Part shown: positions 46,864 to 57,694 of the stretch, in pieces
Numbering within the stretch: position 1 is the stretch's first letter
Layout of the letters: the number at the start of each line of letters is the position of its first letter
Source: Eublepharis macularius
Taxonomy: Eukaryota > Chordata > Lepidosauria > Squamata > Eublepharidae
Direction: 5' to 3'
Assembly: GCF_028583425.1 (NCBI RefSeq)
Contig: NC_072795.1
Span: forward strand, 73,856,001-73,920,000
Length of the DNA stretch: 64,000 nt
Position numbers and translations under genes: made by a program
Notes under the pieces: model-generated
The model's input: the letters and a program-made list of their open reading frames with translations, nothing else
Told to the model about the DNA's origin: nothing
The model's database searches: none

Positions 46864-46871
46864 TCACGTGA
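46864..46871. promoter_or_regulatory. Palindromic E-box TCACGTGA
   Basis: GTGTCACGTGACCAC lies at the upstream edge of the SMNDC1 CpG block. CACGTG with flanking T and A is the class of site bound by USF, TFE/MITF and MYC/MAX or MXI1/MAX dimers. Occupancy is unknown. Confidence 0.55.
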
Positions 46872-47149
46872 CCACTGCCGGTTGCACCAAGGAGAGGCAA
46901 CAGTAACGTGGTTCAATAGATATTTCAGGCTCTCCGGCGCGGGCTGGGTCATGCTTTACGTGCAAGGAAATAACTGGCGAGTGTACAAAGGAGCTTGAAT
47001 AATAACTCTTTAATATAACAGACGTGTAAAATGTCGCGCGGGGGCTGGGGGAGTGAATTTCGTTGTGGTGCTTTTTGACGTAATCTTGTTCTCTAATCAA
47101 AGAAATTTTTACTGTCAGGGTTTCCGCTTTTTCATTCTGGGTTTCAGTT

Positions 47150-47300
47150 AATACAAAATGAAATGGGGAAGGGGTAAAAGCCGGAATGGGCATTAAACAA
47201 ATAGTGGTACTGAAAAGAACAGTGGGATGTATTAAAGACATTGGAGAACAGCATTTTAGAAATGAAAACATGAAAATATCATGCTTTTATAACCTTTCCC
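47150..47300 (-). repeat. Isolated unit of the roughly 155-bp repeat family
   Basis: The reverse complement matches the tandem units at 60.8-61.3 kb, sharing TACCACTATTTGTTTAATGC, GGCTTTTACCCCTTCC, ATGTTTTCATTTCTAAAAT and related words. Overlapping open frames here and at 61229-61423 are parallel by descent and not coding. Confidence 0.65.
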
Positions 47301-47424
47301 CAGCCAAAATGCTCCCAGAAGAGAACAAAACAGGCGCGAACGGGCTATAAAGAACTGGTAGTACCACAAGAAATTGGGAAGCATTAAAGACACAAGAGTT
47401 CAAGGGACATACTAAAACTAAGGA

Positions 47425-47612
47425 CACCGATTGCCCATAGACAATACGTGATTGCCAATAGAGAATGCATGATTGTCCATAGGGAAGAATGAAGACCACG
47501 CTTGCCCATAGAAAATAATGGAGGCTATGCTTGCCCGTAGGCAATAATATAGAGCACGCTTGCCCTTCGAAAATAAGTCCATGCTTGCTCGCAGGGAATA
47601 ATGGAAACCACT
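47425..47612. repeat. Minisatellite of about 34-bp units
   Basis: Repeated words GCTTGCCCATAGAAAATAAT, GCTTGCCCGTAGGCAATAAT and GCTTGCCCTTCGAAAATAAG recur about every 30-38 bp, with earlier diverged units around TTGCCAATAGAGAATGCATG. About five to six units are visible. Confidence 0.75.
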
Positions 47613-47649
47613 CCTCATGGAGGGCTTAGATCCTCCTTACCTTCCCTCC

Positions 47650-48175
47650 GAAGTTCCCTCTAAGCTGTGCAGTATAGAGAGCCAAAAATCTATTTCGTGA
47701 GCAGAAACAGCAACTTGCATTAAAGTTTTGAGCGCACCTCCTTTAAAAAAAAAAATTCTGTGGACAAACATCCAAAACATACAAACATAAAATATAAACT
47801 ACTTTGATTTGTATTACAAATCATATATTTATATGAAACATACTTCTAATTGGTTGTAATATTTCATTTGACTGTTGGGTAAATTAGTTTTTAGAACCTA
47901 ACCATAACCTTTTAAAAATCTGAGAATGAATTTTTTTAAACTGTATTTTAGAAATGCTTTATACATTATACATGGTAACAGAATCGAGTCAAATTTCATT
48001 ACAGATACTGTTTTAATTTAACTTCTCTCTTCTTTCCTTCTCTTTTCTAGAACTTGAAAACATTGTCAATATTAATATTATATCCATTAGACATGTGCAC
48101 TTTAATTCTCATTAAGTTCTCCAGGTGCAGCACAAAGCCCTTCTCCGCTCTATACCCCAGTTTAAAATACTTCTC
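47650..48175. other. No recognised feature
   Basis: AT-rich sequence with no gene or classifiable repeat. Confidence 0.35.
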
Positions 48176-48627
48176 TCCAGGGCTTTGGGGGGGGGGAGGT
48201 GGTGGAACTCTCTATTATCACATGTATGCGCGTAAAGTGCGCGTGCGCGCTCCCGGAAATGTGTCATGACGTCACTCCTGGAAGTGACATCACTCCCAGA
48301 AGTGATGCCGCTTCCCGGAACCCAGCACAATGCATTAGGACAAGGTAAAGCTTAGTAAGCTTGGAAAACTATTATGAGAAAGGGTTTGTTTCCTTTCTGT
48401 ATCCTCTACAAAAAGTGAAATCTTCCATTCCCTTTCCCAGACATTTCATTTCTTTGGAATCATATTTTAAAATATGCAGGAAGGAGGGGGCCTCTAAAAA
48501 TCCAAAACCCATCTCACAAATCTAAATTCTAAGAGACTCCCTCTGCCAGTGTAGAAAAAACAATTCCAAAATTCTTTCTAAAAATTCCACAGCCTGAAAT
48601 TCCTAATCTTATTAATATTGAATTTTC

Positions 48628-50137
48628 GGTTTCGTTTTCCCGGCCATGTCGGATGCTCCTCTCCGCAGGTCCGGGAGGAAGCGCCCGAGCAGCCTGACCG
48701 GGTGGTTGACCTGCGAGGGTTAACCCCCAGGACTCCCAGTGAGGGGGCCAGGGTCCGGAGCGCTGCAGGAAGAGCCCCCTGAAGTCGATGCAGGTTGTAA
48801 ATTGCCCGTTTGCTCCTACGGAGGCCGGCAGACTTGCGCAGCACATCGCGTGCTGCCGGGCCATGGAGAACAGCAACAAGCAGATTTAAGGTGAAAACCT
48901 GTAAGTAAGCGAATCTCTTCTGTTATTCCAAGCGTATGCGAAGGATTGGTGGGAGTTGAAGCTAAGAAGGCTCAGATATCTTCCCCTTCATTGAGTTTTG
49001 AAACTTAGTTGGCGGACTCCCCCCCCCCTAAGATGGCGACGAAAAAGCAGAGCCCGGCTGTGGGCAAATCTGTCTCGGCTGCATTGCTGGGGAAAGGAGA
49101 GTCTCTTGAAGAGGTGGTTAAACGGTCGATCGTTGAAGCTATGAAGCCTTTTGTTGATAAGCTAAATGAAATCGGTCAAAGGGTTGACACAATTGAGAAT
49201 GAAGTGAAAACCATTAAAGATGTAGCGTCTGGGACAGAGCAGTCTGCTTGGGAAAACGCAGCACTCATGAAAACTACAAACAAAGAAGTAACGCTTTTGG
49301 AGAATCAACTGATAGGGCTACAAGTGGAGCGTGCTCAGACGGTATTGCGTCTTCAGAATGTAAAGGAGGAGGAAAATGAAAATTTAAAGGATTTGGTGTC
49401 GGAACTTTTGGCGTCATCCGCAAAGGCAACTAAAGAAGAGTTAAAAAGCGATATTTTGGAAGTCCGCCGGACATCTTCAAAATATGCAATGAAGCGTCAG
49501 CTGCCTCGTGAGATTATTATTGACTTTTCAACTAAGAAGACTCGGGACACCATCTTATATAATTCGTATAATGTGGACTTGGACTTTCTGGGTAACAAGG
49601 TTAAGATATTGAAGGACGTTCCATTTCTAGCTCAGAAAAGAAGATTCAAATACAAAAGGTTTGCAGCTCTTCTGAGGAAGCGTGAAATAAAATACAAATG
49701 GTTATTTCCGGAAGGCATCTGGTTCAGTTTTAAAGATCAAGCCTGCAAGATAATATCAGAAGCACAACTGAGGGACTTTGTGTTTAATCATCAAGAGTTT
49801 CAGCAAGGAGAAGATCCAGAATCTGGAGGGGGGAGGGGGGGAGGCAGTGAGCGCAGCTACTATAGCTGTTCAGAGAGAGCTGCGACCGAGACGCAGGGGG
49901 GGGGGGAAGAAGACCTGATCCTGACTGTAGTTTGTATTTTATAAGGTCTACCAATCTAATGGCATATGAGAAAGTTTAACTTTAAATAACTGTATTATGA
50001 AGGGAATGCAAGACTTGTAGTTGTAGTTGTAGTGTGTGTTTTTTATATGTTGTTCCTTTCCTTTCCCCTTGTTCTCCCTTTTTCCCTTTTGTAGTTTTTT
50101 GAGTTTAGTAATTAAAAAATAAAAATCTATAAAAATG
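48628..50137 (+). mobile_element. ORF1-only L1 element (HAL1-like)
   Basis: This 1.5-kb insertion is flanked by the 14-bp direct repeat AATATTGAATTTTC (48614-48627 and 50138-50151). It has a GC-rich 5' UTR of about 400 bp, one open ORF1, a 3' UTR of about 190 bp and an A-rich end (ATTAAAAAATAAAAATC). There is no ORF2, endonuclease or reverse transcriptase. The clean duplication shows it moved as this short unit, in trans. ORF1-only half-L1s (HAL1) are known in mammals. An internal deletion of one L1 copy before mobilisation is the other explanation. Confidence 0.75.
49033..49944 (+). CDS. L1 ORF1p-like protein, open frame
   Basis: The frame is open for 303 codons from ATG 49033. A longer reading from a TTG at 49009 is not favoured, because the ATG follows a short C-run leader. 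Order: basic N-terminus, amphipathic coiled coil (about residues 40-105, VDKLNEIGQRVDTIENEVKT), RRM-like segment (TVLRLQNVKEEENENLKDLV), then a C-terminal domain with FLAQKRRFKYKRFAALLRKR and IKYKWLFPEG. ORF1p forms trimers on L1 RNA as a nucleic-acid chaperone. The end is unusual: a glycine-arginine run (GGGRGGGSERSYYS) from a G-rich tract. It has no ORF2 partner in this copy. Confidence 0.75.
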   Translation: MATKKQSPAVGKSVSAALLGKGESLEEVVKRSIVEAMKPFVDKLNEIGQRVDTIENEVKTIKDVASGTEQSAWENAALMKTTNKEVTLLENQLIGLQVERAQTVLRLQNVKEEENENLKDLVSELLASSAKATKEELKSDILEVRRTSSKYAMKRQLPREIIIDFSTKKTRDTILYNSYNVDLDFLGNKVKILKDVPFLAQKRRFKYKRFAALLRKREIKYKWLFPEGIWFSFKDQACKIISEAQLRDFVFNHQEFQQGEDPESGGGRGGGSERSYYSCSERAATETQGGGEEDLILTVVCIL

Positions 50138-50344
50138 AATATTGAATTTTCAAATTTTCAGGGAGGGTTTTGCTTTACTGGAGCAATTCAAAATTAGATA
50201 CTCAACTTTAGCTGCATTAGAGTTATACTTAGTTTAAAATGGCTTTTTTTTGTTGCCTGCCAACTCTACCTTACTAGTGGCTAAGCTGTTGTGACATTGT
50301 GAAATGCTCATAAATATTCCAATGTCCCAGACAAACAAATAAGG

Positions 50345-50515
50345 CTAGTATAATCTTAGGGTGTATCAACAGAGGCATAACATCCAAATCGCAAGATGTC
50401 ATAGGGGGACATGATTGCTCTCTTTAAGTATTTGAAGGGCTGTCACTTAGAGGAGGGCAGGGAGCTATTCCTGTTGGAAGCAGAGGATAGAACTCAAAAC
50501 AATGTTTCAGACACC
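50345..50515. mobile_element. LINE 3' fragment (CR1/L3-like)
   Basis: ATTTGAAGGGCTGTCACTTA followed by GAGGAGGGCAGGGAGCTATT and GGAAGCAGAGGATAGAACTC matches the recurrent CR1/L3-clade 3' segment known from reptiles and birds. Only about 150 bp remain. Confidence 0.55.
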
Positions 50516-51060
50516 ACAGTTGCCAATATCCAATGCCACCATTGTCTCCAATGTAGGTAAAATAGGTCATATGGAATTCAGTTGAAATGGAAAGCTCTCC
50601 GGGCATGACAACTCTGATATGGATGGTCGTCAGTGGGGTATAATTCCACAGAAGCCACACTCTAAAGCCACTGTTTTATTCAAGATAATTTAAATCTGGC
50701 ATTTGAAAGTCATTTGTAATTCTGGGAGTTCTCTAGGTGGGTGGCATCAATTGTTAGGTGGTACCTAAGTGCAGTATAATTCCACATAGGTCAGCCTAAG
50801 AAGCCTCCATGTCTCTGAGAATGTTAAAATCTGTCATTTGGAGATCATCTGTAATTTGTGGAGATCACCAGGAGGGCTGGCAAGTACACTACTGTCATCA
50901 AGCCAGGAGGCCTTAGCATGGACCTGCCAGCTATCAGAACTGCCACTGTCTCCCAAAGAACCCCAGGAGCAGAGAAGGTTGAGAGTAAGGGCAGAGGCAT
51001 AGACCAAGCCCAGGAGTGCATGCCTGGCAGCTCAAGGCCTTCCCCCTGCTGAGGAAATAT
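50516..51060. repeat. Decayed GTTGCCAAC-type repeats
   Basis: Words such as GTAATTCTGGGAGTTCTCTA and GTAATTTGTGGAGATCACCA are reversed forms of the element at 46195. At least two old copies seem to be present. Confidence 0.4.
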
Positions 51061-52900
51061 CAGGAGAGCCCTGAGTCAGTACAGGATTTGATCTACTCAT
51101 CATAAGTAGCAGAGATGAGTCAGCTTGGAGAAAGGCACCTAATGAACCCAGCCTCACCTGTAGGGGAAATTCCCTTTAAAATGCAACAGCCAGTGTGGGG
51201 TTAACTTGTCACAATCTTGGTGTTCTGGACTTGAGCTCTTAGACTCTGGCTGCCTGAGCCTTGGAGAGCCACAGTCTTTGATTTTGGAATATGTTACCTG
51301 ACCTTAGATTTTGACCTGTGGGCCCTGGTTTTGCCAGGACTTGCCTCCAACCTGCTTAGCAGGACACTTTTTATCCTTCTATTTATGTTTGTTGTTCTCT
51401 GATATACTCTTAGCATTGTGTTGCTGCTGTTTCTGCTGGTTTGTCATGAAAATATGCTTTAGAGCCTATTACATTTAGTGATACACATGTATTCTAATGA
51501 ACTTTGTAAGTTTTGGAATTTCATTAGGTTGTTGCTCCTAAGTTTTGTTTCTAAGGTTTCTATTAATTGGTCTATTGTTTACAGTGAAAGTGTGATAATA
51601 GTGGTGTGAGCTGGTTCTGCTGGCTGGTGTGTGTTTAGAAGAGAAAATAACAGCATACACTTGTTTATAATTAGAAAGGAAATGTGTTCTTTATTATAGG
51701 AACTCCATACTCTGGTAGGAAAGGAGAAAAGATAGAGCCTATCTACCTATCTAGTCTAAAGATGGGAATGAATGTGTCATGGGTCAGCCTGACCCAGAGC
51801 CAGAGCTGAGTTCTAGTGAGGACTACATAGGAGCAAGGGGGCCTAGTATAGTCAGTGAGGATTCCTCAGAAGAAGTAGAGCCGAGGGTAGCTGTGGACTA
51901 TTTGGGAGGAGGGAAGTCCTAGGCAAGCAACCCCAATGCAGTTGACACTGGCAATCAGGGAGAACAGCTGCTGGCAGAGCAGAGCCCACTGGCAACAGCT
52001 GAGGCCCCAACAACCTCAGGCTCACACGCCACTGGTGAAGCCCGGCCTGGGACTTCCCACTCTCCTAGCTCATCCCCACCCAGGGAACACTGCAGGCAGC
52101 AGCAGAGGATGAAACTGCAGGAAAGGTGACGAAGTTCTCGCCTCATGAGCCAGCACCATCGCTTCTAGAGAACGATGATGAGTAAGCAAGGAGCTCTCAC
52201 GCAGCTAACTATGATCAGCAGCTTAACTATAAAGGATAGCACAGGAGAGCTCCAGGGCGTAGAAGCAACAAGTCTATACTCTTGACACTGTGCCCACTGC
52301 CTGAAGCCTTGCCTGAATCATAGTGACCTCAGACTGTGTTGACCTAGCTCTTGCCTGATTGTTTGGACTTACCAATATTGGACCCTTTGGACCCCCTTGA
52401 CCTTGCTTAATGGACTGGCCCTGAAACAACGTTCCTATGGGCTGGATTTTTGTGCCTCAGCTTCGGACCGACTCTTGACTACTCTTCCACAGCCAGTGCC
52501 CCTGACCACTTTGCTCCATCTCAAGCAAGACTGCCTGCACCAGGCCACCCTGCCCACGAGAGGATGCTAGGACAAGTCCTGCATTCATGGTTCCAAGATG
52601 GAGGGAGAAGAAGGAGAGAGATGGTGCCTGGAACAAAGCCAGGAAGAGAAGTGTGAGAAGGATGTCACGAGGAGGAAGTCCTAAGAATAGCAATCAAAGG
52701 GATAGTTAGAGCAGTAAACTGGAAACAGAATGCCCTGACCTCTCTATCTTTCTAACTCTTTCGTTTGTCATCCTCTGAAACCTGAGAAAAGGGACAGCTC
52801 TGAGTCCTCTGCTTCTAACACCCCCTATCACTGTCGCTTGTATCAGTCTATGAGATTCATCTTGTCTCGTAGAGTTTGAAAGTGAAGTCTTGGTAGCAGG
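51061..52900. repeat. Unclassified, LTR-like repetitive sequence
   Basis: No coding potential. It contains TGTCATGGGTCAGCCTGACC near 51774, a TATA-like AACTATAAAGGAT near 52224 and CT-rich words (TTGGACCCCCTTGACCTTGC) similar in style to reptilian LTRs. The paired LTR, primer-binding site and polypurine tract were not found, so this is only a suspicion. Confidence 0.3.
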
Positions 52901-53231
52901 GCTTTTTTACTGGGAAAAGAGGTGGTGGGACTATTTATTGTTTCATATGCGCACACGAAGTGCACACAGACTCCCAAAAATGCGTGATGACGTCACTCCC
53001 AGAAGTGACACCGCTTCCCGGAACCCAGCACAATGCATTACGACAAGATAAAGCTTAGTAAGCTTGGAAAATTACACTATTATAAGAAAGGGTTTGTTTC
53101 CTTTCTGTATCCTCTACAAAAAGTGAAATCTTCCATTCCCTTTCCCAAACATTTCATTTCTTTGGGATCATATTTTAAAATATGCAAGAAGGAGGGGGTC
53201 TCTAAAAATCCAAAACCCGTCTCACAAATCT

Positions 53232-56200
53232 TTTTTTTTCCAAATAGTATTTTATTTGGATTTTAAATTTCAGTTATCAATGATAACTACAACAACAGTA
53301 AACACCAACAGATAATTAACAATAAAATATTGTTACAACTTGAATAAAAAGCACACACAAAAAGTAAAAATAGAAAATAAAGTGAGAGTTATCATCACAT
53401 CTCTTGTTCACAGTACCCAGGTTACTTATATCCTAATAATACAAGAAGAGAATCGATATGTACAATGGTTAAAGGTATGCCATAGAATAGTAGAGGTCTT
53501 ATTTTATTTGAGGACCATTTTTCCTCTTTAGTCAAATAATCTAAGATTAGAAGCCATTGTTCCAGAAAATATGACTTGTAGTTCGGGTTTTCCCTCTGCG
53601 CCAGTTGATCAGTGATTTTCTGCATTATAAAGTGGTCTCAAATTCGAGATTTCCAGCTACTTACAGATGGGGCAGATTTTTCTTTCCAATATGAGGCTAT
53701 TGTTGATTTTGATAATGCCAAAAGCGAATAGATAAGATTCAAACTAACTGTTGGGATCTCCGGATCTTCCCAAACATTGAATAGGATTACTTCTAGAGAC
53801 TTCGGGATCATATATCCTGTTATGAAGTTAATTTCTTTAAGTATTTTATCCCAAAACAAGCTAACATATCTGCAGTCTCACCAGCAGTGTAGATATGAGC
53901 CTAATTCACCACATTGCTTCCAGCAGATGGCAGACTGGGAATGATTGATGCGGTGCAGCCTGACTGGTGTCATGTACCAGCAAGAAATAAGTTTTAGGGT
54001 TTGCATCTTTATGTTTACTATGTTTGATCGAAAGTTGAGTGAATTCCAAATTAAGTTCCATTTATCAGTTGAAGGGTCAAGAGTACATTCCTTAAACCAG
54101 ATATTTTGATAAGAAAGAGCTGTATGATTTTGTTTTTTTCCGAAGAGGATTAGGTAGATTTTGGATAATATGCCTTTCAGTTTTTCTGGTCTTTCTTTCA
54201 GGAGCTTTTCAAAATCTGTTAGGGGTTTATCTAATGAATCTTTAAACTTAGTTGATTCTATAAGGTGTTTGACCTATAAATATTCATACCACGGAATGCG
54301 TGACTCGGTATTTATTTCTAATTTTGATTTTTCTTGGAAGTTCCCTTTGTCAAGAATGTCTATTATGCGTCTTTTGTTGTTAATCCTCCACCACTTATAT
54401 GAATACATATTATAAGCTGGGAGAAACCAGTGCTGTTCCACAAAGGGAGAAATTCGGGAATATGGCCTAATTAATTTGCTTCTGAGTCAGTCCCAGATCT
54501 TTATGTCACTCATTAAAAAAGGGTTAATATGTAGATTGGGTGGGCGTTCATTATTCTTATTCCATAAGCATTCGTTTAAGGGTCTACCTTCTAAATAGTT
54601 TTGTTCGATAATCTTCCAATCGGGTAGCATAGAATCATTAGCTAACACTACAGAGTTTTTAAGGTGAGTAGCCTCGTAATATGTTTTTAAATCTGGTAGG
54701 TTGAGGCCACCCCTAGTGGATGGTCTTTTTAGGGTATCCAATGAAATTCTGGGCTTTCTGTTATTCCAGATGAATTTACTAATTTTGGTTTGCCACTGAT
54801 TAAAGGTTTTATTTGGGATTGTAATGGGTATAGCACGAAACATAAAGAGGAATTTAGGGGAAATTAATGATTTAATAAGGTTGATTCTTTCTATTAAGGA
54901 GAGATAGTTTTTTCCTCACTCCTCCAGCAGTGTATCGATTGAATGGTTAATCTCAAAGTAGTTAATATTCAGTAGATCTTTCAAAGTAATTGGTATTTTA
55001 ATTCCCAGGTACTTCCAACATTTTTAACCCATTTATAATTATAGGTGCTACTAATGAGATTGGATAGGTCAAGGGGCATATGTATTGGGTAGATTTCACT
55101 TTTGTTTTTGTTGATAGATAGGCCTGAAGCTTTTGAAAATTCCAGCGTGATTGTCTCTAATTTTTCCATAGAACGTAGGGGATCAGATAGGTATAATGCC
55201 ATATTGTCGGCAAATAAAGAAAGTTTATATTCCTTGTCTCCAATATTAATTCCTTTTATGTCAGGGGATGCTCTGATATGAGTTGCGAAGGGTTCGATTG
55301 CCACTGCAAAAAGGAGTGGGGAAAGTGGACAGCCCTGCCTAGTACCTCGGGACAATTTAATTTTTCCTGGTTTGTGTCCATTGATTTTGATTTGGGTAGT
55401 GGGCTAGTGTAGAGTGTTTGAATTGCCCTTAAAAAATTATCTCCAAAATTCATTTTCCGTAGTAGGTCTTTAAGGTAAGTGATTTCTACATGGTCAAATG
55501 CTTTTTCAATGTCAAGGGCTAAAATAAGCGAATTCAATTTGTTCAGTTTTCCATAATTAATTATATTTAATGTTTTCCTTATATTGTCTGTGAGTTGGCG
55601 ATTTGGGATGAAGCTGGATTGATCTATGTTGATATAATTTGTAATAATTTTATTCAGTCTGGCTGTAAAGATTGCTGTGAAAATCTTCATGTCCTGATTC
55701 AAAAGAGTAATTGGGCGATACGAAGCAGGATTAGTGGAATCTTTGTCTGGTTTTAAGAGGATCACCGTATTCGAATCAGCCCAGGAAGAGGGCATTTTCC
55801 CATCTTCCAAGATTATGTTGCAGACTTTGGTGAGGTGAGGAGCCAGTAGGTATGAGAATTTTTTATAATATTCTGCAGGGAATCCATCATTGCCTGGGGA
55901 TTTGTTATTTTTTAGTTTTTTGATCACCTCTTGAGAGTCTCTTTAATTGAAATTTGCTTATCAATTAGTTGTTTGTGGGCTTCTGTCAATTTATTATGGA
56001 TCCCTACTTTTTCTAGATAGTTATTGATTGTTGTTGTATCTGGGGTGTCTGATTTGTATAGATTATTATAAAAGTTTTGGAAAACATTTATGATAGATTC
56101 TGTTTTTGCTTGAATTTGGTCATATTCATCCCTTATATGATTTATAAAACTTGTAGCTCCCCCCCCCTCAACTTTCCAAGAAAGTAATTTTAAATTTTTA

Positions 56201-56648
56201 GAAGTATTTTGCAAGTATTTTTGTTTTAAGAAGATTAGATTTTTCTGGATAGATGTAGTTTCCAGGGTTTCAATTTTTTTTTCTTTCCATTAAAAGTTTC
56301 TTATAAATTTTCTTGCTACAGGTTTTTTTATGGGCCTGTTCTAATTGGGTTATTTTACTCAGTAAATCTAATTTAATTTTTTCTTTCTTTTTCTTATAGG
56401 CCGATGCAATAGCTATACACCTACCCCAAACTACGGCTTTCATTGCATCCCAGACTATTTCACTCAGGACACCACAGTTCGAATTTTGTTCAAAATAGTT
56501 TTGTATTTCTTCTGATATAGCTTTTTGAGCTGCTGTGTCAAATAAAAGAAATTTATTTAAACTCCAGTTTGGTACTCTAGCTTTTTCTTCCGATAATGTT
56601 ATTGAGCATTCCACCCATGAGTGGTCTGACCACATCACAGGGTCTATT
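53232..56648 (-). mobile_element. L1, 5' truncated, ORF2 decayed
   Basis: The target-site duplication ACAAATCT flanks it (53224-53231 and 56649-56656), and the minus-strand 3' end has a poly(A) tract (the T-run at 53231). The remaining ORF2 starts at the end of the endonuclease domain (SDHSWV near 56630), followed by the linker, reverse transcriptase and C-terminal region. It lies in opposite orientation to the ORF1-only element in copy A and belongs to a different L1 lineage from the one at 58420. Confidence 0.85.
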
Positions 56649-56720
56649 ACAAATCTAAATTCTAACAGATTCCCTCTGCCAGTGTGGGAAAAAAAATCCA
56701 AAATTCTTTCTAAAAATTCC
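54487..56720 (-). pseudogene. L1 ORF2 reverse transcriptase relic
   Basis: Successive minus-strand frames give NNKSPGNDGFPAEYYKKFSY, ASYRPITLLNQDMKIFTAIF, DQSSFIPNRQLTDNIRKTLN, LALDIEKAFDHVE, SRGTRQGCPLSPLLFAVAIE and then LSLFADNMALYLSDP. The catalytic FADD box reads FADN here. Further down are WQTKISKFIWNNRKPRISLD and RGGLNLPDLKTYYEAT, the L1 C-terminal region. At least three frame breaks separate them. The open frame reaching 56722 runs past the element into flanking repeat by chance. Confidence 0.85.
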
Positions 56721-57224
56721 ACAGAGTCTGAAATTCCTAATCTTATGAATATTGAATTTTTAAATTTTCAGGGAGGGTTTTGCTTTACTGGAGCAATTCA
56801 AAATTACTCAACTTTAGCTGCATTAGAGTTATACTTAGTTTAAAATGGCTTTTTTTGTTGCCTGCCAACTCTACCTTACCAATGGCTAAGCTGTTGTGAC
56901 ATTGTAAAATGCTTGTAAATATTCCAGTGTCCCAGACAAACAATATTCATAAAAACTTCCTTAACACCCATATGTCCACTGCAATTTCAGTGATGTTAAT
57001 CAGCTGAGGGTGGGGAAAACCATTTGAGTTACAGCTATTAAGACATAACAGCACCTATATGCTGATGAATATATTGATGAAAGCCTTCTGTGACTTGGAC
57101 ACAGCTATCCATTCCTAGCATAAAACTGGAATAACCATCACTGATATTTTAACTAATACAAATAACTGTAACTGATATATTTAACTAACACAGAACCAAT
57201 CTGCATTCAAAAGCTGTGGGAACC

Positions 57225-57654
57225 ATAACAATGTCAACTTCAGTCAACAAAAGAATGAAAGCAACACACACACACACACATATACGCACAGCCCCACCTG
57301 CCCCATGAAAAGAAAGCAGAATGAACTCAAAGCAGCACACACACACACAGAGCTCCCACCTCTCACGGAAAGAAAGCAGAATGAACTCAAAGCAGCACAC
57401 ATACACACACAGCCCCACCTGCCCACCCCGAATGAAAATAAAACAGAATGAACTCAAAATAGCACACACATACAGAAAACCCTGAATGAAATGAAAGCAG
57501 AATGAACTCAAAGCAGCTAAGCCTCCTCTTGAGAGCCAGCCCCAGCAGCTCTGCTTGCTCTCTCTCCCTCTCTTCTCTCACAGAGGAATGAGAAGAAAGC
57601 AGAATGAACTCAAAGCAGGTAAACCTTCTCAGGAGAGCATGCACTGGGCCCCAG

Positions 57655-57694
<40 letters not shown>

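Larger units (their letters stand above)
46400..46920 (-). promoter_or_regulatory. SMNDC1: SMNDC1 GC-rich promoter / CpG island
   Basis: Base composition shifts sharply to GC with many CpG dinucleotides (for example CTCGCGCGCGGAGGGC and GCGCGCAAG). It coincides with the expected SMNDC1 5' end. Long open frames on both strands here (for instance plus 46290-46871) are explained by the GC content and show no protein family. No TATA box is seen, typical of housekeeping promoters. Confidence 0.75.
48180..50338 (+). repeat. Dispersed repeat copy A, split by an L1
   Basis: The parts 48180-48627 and 50138-50338 together match copy B (52904-53231 and 56649-56943) in order and orientation. Shared words include TGCCGCTTCCCGGAACCCAG, AAAGCTTAGTAAGCTTGGAA and TAAATATTCCA. 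It starts near CAGGGCTTT and ends near GTCCCAGACAAACAA. No ORF or terminal inverted repeat is evident. It is a non-autonomous element or part of a local duplication. Confidence 0.75.
52904..56943 (+). repeat. Dispersed repeat copy B, split by an L1
   Basis: The parts 52904-53231 and 56649-56943 match copy A. It begins GCAGGGCTTTTTTACTGGGA and ends GTCCCAGACAAACAA. It differs from copy A by scattered substitutions and small gaps. Confidence 0.75.

Noticed and set aside
46290-46871. Plus-strand open frame of 193 codons and a minus-strand one of 163 codons at the CpG island
   Set aside because: GC-rich sequence suppresses stops in several frames at once; no family motif is visible, and the region fits the SMNDC1 promoter and a non-coding exon.
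49009-49032. Start of L1 ORF1 at a TTG, 8 codons upstream
   Set aside because: The first ATG in frame is at 49033 and begins a sequence typical of ORF1 N-termini; the upstream codons are from a poly-C leader.
51774-52740. Complete solo LTR
   Set aside because: Neither a convincing TG...CA boundary pair nor a target-site duplication could be found, so it is listed only as unclassified and LTR-like.
56640-56722. N-terminal extension of the L1 ORF2 frame (up to 56722)
   Set aside because: The target-site duplication at 56649-56656 and the matching sequence in repeat copy A show that this part belongs to the host repeat and is in frame by chance.
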